From NCBI GenBank assembly GCA_009842505.1, contig VYFG01000052.1, forward strand, positions 1 through 58,037: 58,037 nucleotides of DNA, given 5' to 3'. A program made the translations under genes and the position numbers. Under the pieces are notes generated by a model. It saw nothing but the letters and a program-made list of their open reading frames with translations, did not search any database and was not told where the DNA came from. Positions 51,354-58,037 of this stretch are shown in pieces (position 1 is the first letter of the stretch; each line of letters begins with the position of its first letter). Source of the stretch: Gammaproteobacteria bacterium. GTDB taxonomy: Bacteria > Pseudomonadota > Gammaproteobacteria > Arenicellales > Poriferihabitantaceae.

Positions 51354-52466
51354 ATGAAGCAGCCGGTGCTGTGCGTGGCGACACGCAAGGGGCTTTTCCG
51401 CGTCACCCGGGACAACGGTTCCTGGCAGGTGCAGGAACCGTCCTTTCTCGGGGACAATGTCAGCGCCGTACTGCACCACCCCGTTTCCGGGCTGCTGTAC
51501 GCCGCCCTGGACCACGGCCATTTCGGCGTCAAACTGCATCGGTCCGCCGACGGCGGCGGCCGGTGGGAGGAAATCCCGGTGCCGGAAAACCCGCCCAGGC
51601 CGGAAGGAGAGGGGCCCCTGGTGGATTTCCTCGGCAGGACAATTCCCGACTCGCTACAACTGATCTGGTGCCTGGAAGCGGGCCACCCCTCCCAGGGAAG
51701 AAGGCTCTGGGCCGGAACGGCGCCGGGCGGTCTCTTTCACAGCGACGACGACGGCGACAGCTGGCAGCTGACCGAAAGCCTGTGGAACCATCCGGGGCGG
51801 CGCCGCTGGATGGGCGGGGGCCTCGATTCCCCGGGAATCCACACCATTCTGGTTCACCCCGAAGAACCCGGGGACATCACCGTCGCGGTGTCCTGCGGCG
51901 GCATCTGGCACAGCCCGGACGACGGCGCCACCTGGGAAAACATCGGCCAAGGGATGACCGCTCCCTACACGCCGCCGGAGTATGCCGGGGATCCCGGATC
52001 CCAGGACGTGCATCGCCTGGCTCGTTGCCGGGGCGCCCCGGACCGGATGTGGCTGCAGCATCACGACGGCATCTACCGCTCGGACGATGCCGGCCGAAAC
52101 TGGCGCCGGATCCGGCCAGTCTTGCCGGGGGATTTCGGCTTTCCCGTGGTGGTGGACGAAGCCGATCCGGACCGGGCGTGGTTCGTTCCAGAGATCAAGG
52201 ACGAGCACCGCGTGCCCCCGGGCGGCCGCGTGGTCGTCAACCGCACCGAGGACGGCGGCCAGACCTTCACCACCTTCCACGAGGGGTTGCCAGGGCCACT
52301 GGCCTATGACCTGGTGTACCGCCATTCCCTCGACCGGGATGCCGGGGAGGGGGTACTGGCCATGGGCAGCACCACCGGGTCGCTGTGGATCAGCGGTGAC
52401 GACGGCGTCTCATGGGAGAGCATCTCCCGGCACCTGCCGCCAATCTACGCGCTCAGATTCGACTGA
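51354..52466 (+). CDS. BNR/Asp-box repeat beta-propeller protein (sialidase-like fold)
   Basis: A 370-residue protein without signal peptide. At least six Asp-box-like S/R-x-D-x-G-x-x-W/F repeats are visible: RSADGGGRW, HSDDDGDSW, HSPDDGATW, RSDDAGRNW, RTEDGGQTF and ISGDDGVSW, evenly spaced as in a beta-propeller of the sialidase/photosystem-assembly type. The N-terminus (VLCVATRKGLFRV) is typical of the exo-alpha-sialidase-like WD40/YVTN/BNR group. I see no sialidase Arg triad, so enzymatic activity is doubtful. AGGAGG at 51342-51347 fixes the start. Cytoplasmic, paired with the ThiS/MoaD-like gene. Confidence 0.8.
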   Translation: MKQPVLCVATRKGLFRVTRDNGSWQVQEPSFLGDNVSAVLHHPVSGLLYAALDHGHFGVKLHRSADGGGRWEEIPVPENPPRPEGEGPLVDFLGRTIPDSLQLIWCLEAGHPSQGRRLWAGTAPGGLFHSDDDGDSWQLTESLWNHPGRRRWMGGGLDSPGIHTILVHPEEPGDITVAVSCGGIWHSPDDGATWENIGQGMTAPYTPPEYAGDPGSQDVHRLARCRGAPDRMWLQHHDGIYRSDDAGRNWRRIRPVLPGDFGFPVVVDEADPDRAWFVPEIKDEHRVPPGGRVVVNRTEDGGQTFTTFHEGLPGPLAYDLVYRHSLDRDAGEGVLAMGSTTGSLWISGDDGVSWESISRHLPPIYALRFD

Positions 52467-52489
52467 TTGCCTGGCGCCGACGGAATATC

Positions 52490-53188
52490 ATGGAACCCAT
52501 GCCCGAATACGTGATTCCCGCTCCCGCAGTCCCCTGCCTGCCGATACGGGGAAGCGACGCCCGCTTCCCGGTCCACCGGATCTACTGCGTCGGACGGAAC
52601 TATGCTGCCCATGCCATCGAAATGGGCCACGATCCGGACAGGGAACTGCCGTTCTTCTTTCTCAAGAACCCCGATAACCTGGTGTTGGATAATGGGGATT
52701 TTCCCTATCCGCCGAAGACCGGGAATGTGCACCATGAAGTCGAGCTGGTGGCCGCCATCGGCAGGGGCGGCAGCGAAATCGGCGTTGATGCCGCGCTGGA
52801 TCACATCTGGGGCTATGCGGTGGGTCTGGACATGACCCGGCGGGACCTCCAGGCGGAGATGAAGAATGCCGGCCGTCCCTGGGAAATCGGAAAGGCCTTC
52901 GAGCACTCGGCGCCCATGAGCGCCGTGGCGCCGGCCGCGGAGATCGGTCATCCCGCGGAAGGGCGGGTGGAACTCAGGGTCAACGGCGAAATCCGCCAGG
53001 AGGGCGACCTCAACCAGCTGATCTGGAAAGTGCCAGAAATCGTCGCTTACCTGTCCGGCCTCTTTGAACTCAGGCCCGGTGACCTGATCATGACCGGAAC
53101 CCCCGCGGGTGTCGGACCGGTGGTGCGGGGAGATCTGGTGGAATGCTCCGTCGCCGGGGTGGGCGCACTGGCCACCAGGATTGTCTGA
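52490..53188 (+). CDS. Fumarylacetoacetate hydrolase family protein
   Basis: A 232-residue FAH-fold hydrolase. VHRIYCVGRNYAAHAIEMG, PFFFLKNPDNLV, VHHEVELVAAIG (metal Glu residues), WGYAVGLDMTRRDLQ (metal Asp), EIGKAFEHSAPM and LIMTGTPAGVGPV are all present. It is closest in pattern to fumarylpyruvate/acylpyruvate hydrolases, which cleave C-C bonds of 2,4-dioxo acids. Two near ATGs (52490, 52499) can start it. It follows the BNR gene by 23 bases and precedes a TauD-like oxygenase by 22, so the four genes appear to form one operon. Confidence 0.88.
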   Translation: MEPMPEYVIPAPAVPCLPIRGSDARFPVHRIYCVGRNYAAHAIEMGHDPDRELPFFFLKNPDNLVLDNGDFPYPPKTGNVHHEVELVAAIGRGGSEIGVDAALDHIWGYAVGLDMTRRDLQAEMKNAGRPWEIGKAFEHSAPMSAVAPAAEIGHPAEGRVELRVNGEIRQEGDLNQLIWKVPEIVAYLSGLFELRPGDLIMTGTPAGVGPVVRGDLVECSVAGVGALATRIV

Positions 53189-53210
53189 TCACCCACCTGG
53201 TGTTTCCGTT

Positions 53211-54218
53211 ATGACTCTTCGCTACCTTGACTGCACCGCCGAGACGAGTCCCGTCCGGCAAGTTCCGCAGGGCTCGCGTGCCTGGCTGGCCCGCGAGGTC
53301 GCGGAATCGGACTGGCTGATTCCCCTGGATGACGGAATGCGCCGGGAGATCGACCGCCTGGCGGACTTCATCGCCGCCAATCCGCTGCAGAACCTCCAAA
53401 GGCGCGTTGCGGACTTTTCCCTTCCCCATTGCGAGGATGCCATGGGGAGAATGAAGGATACGGTGGACAACGGTGTCGGTTTCGCAGTGCTGGACCGGAT
53501 ACCGATGGACGACCATCCCCTGGAGGTGATGGTGGAGGTCTACTGGCTTCTCGGCCAGTTCATCGGCCGGCCGGTGGCGCAGAAATGGAACGGGGAGATG
53601 ATCTACAACGTGCGCGACACCGGGCAGGCCTACGAGTACGGCGTCCGCGGGTCGCACACTTCGGTGGAACTGGTTTTCCATACCGATAACGCCTTCGCGA
53701 GAATGGTGCCGGACTATGTCGGACTGCTGTGCCGCTACCCGGCGGCGGAAGGTGGTGTCAGCCGGTTCTGCAGCCTGTACACCGTGCACCGGCGCATGCA
53801 GGACAGGTTTTCCGGGCAGCTGGAGCGCCTGTACCGGCCGATGTATTTCGACCGCCAGAAGGAACACGCCGACGGCGCGCCGCCGGTATGCCTTGCGCCG
53901 TATTTCAGCTGGAGCGGTGACCGGCTCAATGCCCGGGCCAACTCCTCCCTGGTGCGGAAGGGCTACGAGGTGGCGGGACAGGACATGGACGGCGAGCTCG
54001 TGGCGGCCCTGGATGCCATCGACGAAGTGTGTTCCAGCGAGGAAATCTGGTACGAGGCGCCGCTTTACCGGGGGCAGATCCAGTATCTCAACAACCACGA
54101 GGTGGGGCATTACCGCTCGGAATTCCAGGATCACGAGAACCCGGATAAAAGACGCCACCTGTACCGGCTGTGGCACCGGGAACGGGGATCGGCATGCTAT
54201 GACGGCGGGTACCTCTAG
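53211..54218 (+). CDS. TauD/TfdA-family 2-oxoglutarate oxygenase
   Basis: A 335-residue Fe(II)/2-oxoglutarate-dependent oxygenase. ELVFHTDNAFARM gives the His-x-Asp pair; YLNNHEVGHYRSEF supplies the distal His; the late Arg in RHLYRLWHRER anchors 2-oxoglutarate. The ligand spacing is that of TauD/TfdA/gamma-butyrobetaine hydroxylase relatives. It is last in the ThiS-like/BNR/FAH/TauD run. A substrate such as a sulfonate, betaine or aromatic ether cannot be decided from sequence. Good family confidence. Confidence 0.8.
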   Translation: MTLRYLDCTAETSPVRQVPQGSRAWLAREVAESDWLIPLDDGMRREIDRLADFIAANPLQNLQRRVADFSLPHCEDAMGRMKDTVDNGVGFAVLDRIPMDDHPLEVMVEVYWLLGQFIGRPVAQKWNGEMIYNVRDTGQAYEYGVRGSHTSVELVFHTDNAFARMVPDYVGLLCRYPAAEGGVSRFCSLYTVHRRMQDRFSGQLERLYRPMYFDRQKEHADGAPPVCLAPYFSWSGDRLNARANSSLVRKGYEVAGQDMDGELVAALDAIDEVCSSEEIWYEAPLYRGQIQYLNNHEVGHYRSEFQDHENPDKRRHLYRLWHRERGSACYDGGYL

Positions 54219-54933
54219 CGGCGGTATTGCGGGAGAGGCGGGCTGACCCGCGTCGATTGCGCTGGAGGGGTGTCGCCGCCGCCGCCGCCATGGGCCGTGG
54301 CTCCCGCCCGGTTCCGGGCGAGGATGACCGGACAGTACGGCAGAAAGGACCCGGCGGGGCTGGTGAATGGCGACGACGCCAAACCGCTGAGGGGGGCCTC
54401 CAACGGGCCGGAGGTGACGGTCATCTGGGGCTTCCTCTGTACGACGGTGTTCGACAGGATCCTGCCGAGTCTGTCGTCGGCCGACCTTATGGGAACCAAG
54501 CTTATGCTCTACTGCGAAGAGCCGCTGGACACCACCTCGAATCCGGCGTCGAGCGACTTAACGGCGACCCCGGAACTGGACGTAGCGTTCTCCGACGCCG
54601 GACGCGAGTACCGCCTCGGCTGGAAGCCCGGTCTGGTCTCGGGGAGGCCCCTGTCGTTGGAGTACCGCGTCGAGGCGACGCGGACCGAGTCTGCCAACGA
54701 TTTTGGACCGGGATCCGGGCACGGGATCCGGTTGAACCTCGACGTCAGGTTCTGATGGGCGGTATGGCCATGGAATCACCCTGGTTGCTGGAAGAATACG
54801 CCGGACGTGTGCACAATCCACGGGGATGTGTACTCCAGCTGGTACCGGTGCGAAGGTGCTGCTATCTGCATCTTCAAATTGTTCGCTGGGAAATATTGCA
54901 AAATCGCCTAATCGTTGAGATGAGGAAAAAGAA
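54219..54933. other. Gene-poor region before the ankyrin gene
   Basis: About 715 bases without an intact gene. The middle-right part holds the barrel remnant listed separately. The stretch just before 54934 turns AT-rich and carries GAGATGAGG, which should serve as ribosome binding site and promoter region of the ankyrin gene. Confidence 0.5.
54576..54755 (+). pseudogene. C-terminal remnant of an outer-membrane beta-barrel (autotransporter-like)
   Basis: The frame reading DVAFSDAGREYRLGWKPGLV and then SLEYRVEATRTESAND and HGIRLNLDVRF alternates hydrophobic and polar residues and ends in an aromatic Phe, the outer-membrane insertion signal. The phrase E-Y-R-L-G-W...L-E-x-x-x-E-A-T-R-x-E-S-A-N-D recalls the last strands of large secreted/autotransporter-type barrels. 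There is no passenger or complete barrel upstream, so this is the tail of a deleted or rearranged gene. The open frame extends back to 54270 without similarity. Confidence 0.5.
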
Positions 54934-56142
54934 ATGAAACATCCGATCAACAAGCTCCTCGCCGCCTGCTTGGCGATCACGTTCGCGGTCACGGCGCAGG
55001 CCCAGGACCCGGACGGACTGAACAGGGAGTTGGAACTCGCAATCAACTCGGGGGACGTCACGCGGGTTCAGGGATTGCTCGCACGCGGTGCGGCCCCCAA
55101 CTTTATTGACAGCAGTTGGTACTCGATGCTCTACAGGGCGTTAAGGGAAGGTGGCCGTACACCCATCGTAACCGCCCTGCTTGAGGCCGGTGCGGACCCG
55201 AACCTGAGCAGCCGGGGCGTACCGCCGCTTCATCAGGCGATGTCCGGAATAGCGTTTTATGGGGCAGCCACGCTGGAACCGGTCATCGCGCTGCTGGCTG
55301 CTGGCGCGGACCCGAACCTGGTGGACGTTTACGGCCGGACACCGCTTTACATTGCGCTTGAGGATCGTGCCAATCCGCAGGTCAGGGGCATCATCGTGTC
55401 CCGCCTGCTGGCCGCCGGCGCGGACCCGAGCCGCGGGGCGCCGCTTGGCCTGGCGGCACAAGGAAAACTCGTCGATGCCGTGTCTCACCTGCTGGCTGCC
55501 GGCGCCGACCCGAACGCATTTACGACCAAGCGTTGGTCCGGCAAGAAGGTGCGGCCGCTTCAATTGGCAAAGCTGTATGACGATCTGGAAGGACAGGCTA
55601 TCGTCTACTTGCTGCTGGCCGCCGGTGCGGACCCGAACGTATTTTTCAAACAAAACGAATGGAGCAGCCACGAACGGACCCCGCTTCATTGGATGGTGGC
55701 GGAAAGTCACGCCTCGATGGTGGCCGCCCTGCTGGCCGCCGGTGCGAACCCGGACATGGTAAACGAAGATGGCGGTTTACCACCAATTCACCATGCGGTG
55801 ACGCATGGTCATTCTGTCATCATGTCCGCGCTGGTGGATGCTGGCGTAAATCTGGACGTGGCATACAGTGATGGCGCGACACTGCTCCACCATGCGGTGG
55901 AGAGGGGCCGTGCCTCCACCGTGACCGTCCTGCTGGAAGCCGGCGCTGACCCGAACGTAGGAGACAGGGATGGCAAGACACCGCTTTACTGGGCGGCGTG
56001 GGAAGGGTCTCCCGGCCCCATTGTTGCGCTTCTGAAGGGTGGCGCCGATCACGGTGCAGCGGACAGTGAGGGCGTGACGCCGCTACTCGTCGCTCTGGAG
56101 AGGAACAACCTCGCCGCAGTGGAATTACTTCGCGGAGAGTGA
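54934..56142 (+). CDS. Exported ankyrin-repeat protein
   Basis: A 402-residue protein with a Sec signal peptide (MKHPINKLLAACLAITFAVTAQA) and about ten ankyrin repeats, each with LLAAGADPN or a close variant (ALLEAGADPNLSS, ALLAAGADPNLVD, LLAAGADPNAF, LLAAGADPNVF, LLAAGANPDMV, ALVDAGVNLDV, VLLEAGADPNVGD). Repeat lengths vary in the middle (insertions RANPQVR and KRWSGKKV). It should be periplasmic and bind proteins. Codon usage is less GC-biased than the metabolic genes, and the flanks are remnants, both pointing to acquisition. A partner enzyme is not seen. Confidence 0.85.
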   Translation: MKHPINKLLAACLAITFAVTAQAQDPDGLNRELELAINSGDVTRVQGLLARGAAPNFIDSSWYSMLYRALREGGRTPIVTALLEAGADPNLSSRGVPPLHQAMSGIAFYGAATLEPVIALLAAGADPNLVDVYGRTPLYIALEDRANPQVRGIIVSRLLAAGADPSRGAPLGLAAQGKLVDAVSHLLAAGADPNAFTTKRWSGKKVRPLQLAKLYDDLEGQAIVYLLLAAGADPNVFFKQNEWSSHERTPLHWMVAESHASMVAALLAAGANPDMVNEDGGLPPIHHAVTHGHSVIMSALVDAGVNLDVAYSDGATLLHHAVERGRASTVTVLLEAGADPNVGDRDGKTPLYWAAWEGSPGPIVALLKGGADHGAADSEGVTPLLVALERNNLAAVELLRGE

Positions 56143-56279
56143 TGTTCTGGTTAGCTTGTCTGACTATGGACGGAAGAACGTCGCCGAACAATCGCTTATT
56201 GCGCCAGGCAAGTCCTGGAATGGATGTTATGACATAGCTGAAACCATTCACCGCGGTCCAGCAGGATCAACTCCTGCCC

Positions 56280-56562
56280 GGCAAAGGTCCAGCCCACCAG
56301 CCGGAAGCGCGTGTTGCAATATGCCAGGAGAACCGGTGGAAGGTAGGGGGTGAAGGTCCCCCGTGTTGAAGGTAAAACCAGCCACGACACTCCGCGAGAC
56401 GTGCGCAGGTCCTCATGAGGGGGCAGGCGAAGTATCGGTAACGGTACGAGTGAACAGGATCTTGCCAGCACCATTGAAGAACTCAATCCGCTGCTTGGGG
56501 GTTGGGCTACCTACTTCAGGCCGGATGGAGCCTGGACGGGCCTTTTGGCACTGGACGGATGA
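56280..56562 (+). mobile_element. Decayed group II intron with maturase C-terminal fragment
   Basis: The frame 56449-56562 reads LASTIEELNPLLGGWATYFR then PDGAWTGLLALDG and stops. This matches the thumb/X domain of group II intron maturases (I-x2-L-N-P-x-L-x-G-W-x-x-Y-F-R...L-D). Upstream, 56325-56450 looks like intron RNA sequence: GGGGGTGAAGGTCCCCC forms a perfect hairpin, followed by CCAGCCACGACACTCCGCGAG and a CGGTAACG motif common in bacterial intron loci. Reverse transcriptase fingers/palm and the 3' ribozyme are missing. It is a deletion remnant, not mobile. Exact ends are uncertain. Confidence 0.5.
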
Positions 56563-56598
56563 TTTCGGCGCAGGCTGACGGCATCCGCGTCACCTGCG

Positions 56599-56991
56599 TC
56601 ATCCGCTCCCATCAGTGTAGGTGATGATTCCGATGCAGCCGCCCGTCGGATCCTGGATGACCGCCATGCGCCCGACGGTCGGAATGTCCACCGGATCGAC
56701 GATCACCACGCCACCCGCAATAGCGGTCCTGGTGGCGCACGCGTCCACATCGTCAACCGTAACGTAGCTCGTCCACGCCGTCGGCGCCTCGGGCGCCGTT
56801 GGCGACTTGTCCATCAGGCCGGCGACGGGGCGGTCGCCGATCTTGAAGACGGTGTACGGCCCCTTGCCGACATCCATCACTTCGGTGCTCCAACCGATGA
56901 CATCCGTATAGAACTGGCGTGCCCTGTCGACATCGTCAGTCATCAGATCGCGCCACCCGAAGTCACCGTGCGTCTTCATGCTCTCATTCAT
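56599..56991 (-). CDS. VOC (glyoxalase/bleomycin-resistance fold) family protein
   Basis: A 130-residue two-module VOC protein. FGWRDLMTDDVDRARQFYTDVIGW opens the first beta-alpha-beta-beta-beta unit; WTSYVTVDDVDACATRTAIAGGVVIVDPVDIP and RMAVIQDPTGGCIGII form the second. This form (W-x-D-L-x-T-x-D...F-Y-x-x-V-x-G-W) is common in small stand-alone proteins of unknown substrate. ATG 56991 is preferred over a longer frame; GGGGAAG lies upstream. It abuts the intron remnant on its 3' side. Confidence 0.85.
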   Translation of the reverse strand: MNESMKTHGDFGWRDLMTDDVDRARQFYTDVIGWSTEVMDVGKGPYTVFKIGDRPVAGLMDKSPTAPEAPTAWTSYVTVDDVDACATRTAIAGGVVIVDPVDIPTVGRMAVIQDPTGGCIGIITYTDGSG

Positions 56992-57596
56992 TGATCTTCC
57001 CCATGGTTCTGACCGCATTTCGCGGTTTGACAATCCGGAATTCACCGACCTCGTGTGAGGCTCTGCGTTGCGTCAGTCCCGACTCCGGCATCACACGAAA
57101 ATCTCTATCACTCTACCATATCTCCACCAATTCCCGGATTTCCGACACTCAGTGTCCACCGAACCGTATGGCAATTCCGATCACGCCTGACAGTATCGCA
57201 GACAGTGCCTGCCCCCATGTTTATTTTGACCAGTTGCCGAATTACTACGGAGTTGCCGGGCGATCAACAACATGACGGCGCAGGAGTAACCATGGCCGCA
57301 CCAGTGTCCCGGGACAGCATGTTGCACATGCAGGTGCCGCCAATGATCGGCAATCGGGCCGCCATCAAACCGGTGCAGCCGGATCAGGTCCAGCATCCGG
57401 AATCCACCCTCCGAACCAGTTCGATTCTTCACTGTCCCGGGTGATTTACATCACTGTGGCGTGCCTTTCGTTCTTCATGGCGCGACAGGTCGAATGGGCG
57501 TCAATGGCATTGCACGAAATTCCCTTGATCTAGAACCGGCCGTCCGCGTACGTCTTCTGGGCCCCGCTCCCGATTCTCCAATCGCTACTTGGACCC
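56992..57596. other. Gene-poor region of about 600 bases
   Basis: No convincing gene. One minus-strand frame (57181-57432) contains MLDLIRLHRFDGGPIADHW, faintly like the end of SnoaL/NTF2-like domains (D-x-x-R-x-x-D-G-x-I-x-E-H-W), followed by unrelated His/Cys-rich text, so at best it is a fragment. The region looks like accumulated gene debris. Confidence 0.4.
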
Positions 57597-57836
57597 TCAA
57601 GCAACTGCGGTCTGGAGGTCCTTGACCATTGGAAATTCCGTGAGCCCGTGCCAACTCTGCGGTTTACCCGCATCGACGTATCCTGCTGCAAGATAGAACC
57701 AATGTGCGGTGCTGGTACTGGTAAGTGAACTGCACCCGCATCCCTCGGTTCGGAGATACGCCTCCAGGGTGCTCAACACTGCCTTGCTCACGCCATGAAA
57801 GCGCACATCAGGCAGTACATAGTTGACGGTGAACAC
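57597..57836 (-). pseudogene. C-terminal fragment of a GNAT acetyltransferase
   Basis: The minus-strand frame reads VNYVLPDVRFHGVSKAVLSTLEAYL, then STSTAHWFYLAAGYVDAGKP and a C-terminal GLTEFPMVKDL. This is the last third of a GNAT N-acetyltransferase: the R-x-x-G-V-S-K-A-x-L acetyl-CoA loop, the A-x-x-F-Y-x-x-A-G-Y helix, and a typical C-terminus. Upstream of residue V (about 57836) the frame turns into unrelated sequence, so the N-terminal catalytic half has been lost. The open frame continues to 57929 but without family similarity. Confidence 0.6.
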
Positions 57837-58037
57837 GGTGACCAGTACCTGAATGTTGCGAAGGAGAAGCTGGGGTGTCGGACGAAGTTCGAGGCGGCGG
57901 TGCGTGCGTTCCGGTACGGTCTGCTGCACGGGTGTTTCGATCGCAGGCGGCAGGATCTCCGTCGGGAGGTGTACCCGATGAAGCCGACCGGTGACCGTTG
58001 GATCGAGGGGACGGTGATGGTGAACCGGGAGGGGGAG
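57795..58037 (+). CDS. Partial ORF running off the right edge
   Basis: An open frame of 81 codons from ATG 57795 with no stop before the window ends. The first 15 codons overlap the GNAT fragment antisense and are probably not original coding sequence. From about 57843 the text QYLNVAKEKLGCRTKFEAAVRAF and FDRRRQDLRREVYPM, ending in WIEGTVMVNREGE, looks like real coding sequence rich in Arg/Lys. A breakpoint near 57840 would have joined it to the GNAT remnant. Function not recognised. Confidence 0.4.
   Translation, partial: MKAHIRQYIVDGEHGDQYLNVAKEKLGCRTKFEAAVRAFRYGLLHGCFDRRRQDLRREVYPMKPTGDRWIEGTVMVNREGE

Noticed and set aside
51354..52466. True sialidase assignment for the BNR-repeat protein
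   Set aside because: Asp boxes alone do not show sialidase activity; the catalytic Arg triad and secretion signal were not found.
57181..57432. Minus-strand frame with MLDLIRLHRFDGGPIADHW, like the end of an NTF2/SnoaL domain
   Set aside because: Similarity covers under 20 residues and the rest of the frame is unrelated; mentioned only in the gap entry.

Overview
This is a GC-rich bacterial chromosome segment, densely packed on both strands, most likely from an uncultured gammaproteobacterium, plausibly marine. The lineage call is an inference. It rests on a PolB/Pol II gene, a gamma-type Zur with a matching Zur box, a PA3496-like acidic protein, a PhaR/PhaP/PhaB/PhaC set and Pseudomonas-like enzymes (guanidinobutyrase-type ureohydrolase, PA4872-type oxaloacetate decarboxylase family). 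I saw no tRNA, rRNA, CRISPR array or intact transposase gene.

Layout: 0-2 kb holds a small secreted protein and a ureohydrolase. 2-8 kb is a tightly coupled operon of a GcvT-family demethylase, a CitE/HpcH-type lyase, an FAD oxidoreductase-GcvT fusion of the dimethylglycine dehydrogenase type and an MttB-family methyltransferase. 8-13 kb has an MBL-fold hydrolase and a glycine betaine-type ABC importer with a fused double permease. 13.4-16.7 kb has a Tat-exported multicopper oxidase, a flavodoxin-like protein, a c'-type cytochrome and a b561-type cytochrome. 16.8-24.6 kb has Zur, a PEP mutase-family enzyme, an aldo/keto reductase, a second MttB-family protein and a DUF3604-like protein. 24.7-28.4 kb is a phyH - malonyl-CoA decarboxylase - malonyl-CoA synthetase operon. 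28.5-39.6 kb has DNA polymerase II, a second PhyH protein, a class III PHA synthase pair, a class I phaC-phaB operon, PhaR, UmuDC, an SRAP protein and a toxin-antitoxin remnant. 40-42.3 kb has a second phaB, a phasin and an alpha/beta hydrolase. 42.4-54.2 kb has a Rieske oxygenase, soxBDAG, an M20-type amidohydrolase, a ThiS/MoaD-like protein beside a BNR-repeat protein, an FAH hydrolase and two 2-oxoglutarate-type oxygenases. From 54.2 kb to the end the sequence is patchy and more AT-rich: an outer-membrane barrel remnant, an exported ankyrin protein, a group II intron remnant, a VOC protein and a truncated GNAT gene.

Metabolic reading: the window can import betaine-type osmolytes and has an enzyme candidate for each demethylation step from glycine betaine to dimethylglycine (Rieske), sarcosine (DMGDH-like) and glycine (SoxBDAG), passing methyl carbon to tetrahydrofolate. 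Carbon surplus could be stored as polyhydroxyalkanoate. The storage genes share a TGC-N3-GCA operator that fits PhaR and occurs in three promoter regions: phaC1-phaB1, phaB2, and phaP/alpha-beta hydrolase.

The strongest candidates for something new are (i) the GcvT/lyase/DMGDH-like/MttB operon, which has no corrinoid protein in view; (ii) two PHA synthase classes a few hundred bases apart with one apparent operator family; (iii) the ubiquitin-like ThiS/MoaD + BNR-repeat pair; and (iv) the coupled phyH-mcd-matB operon.
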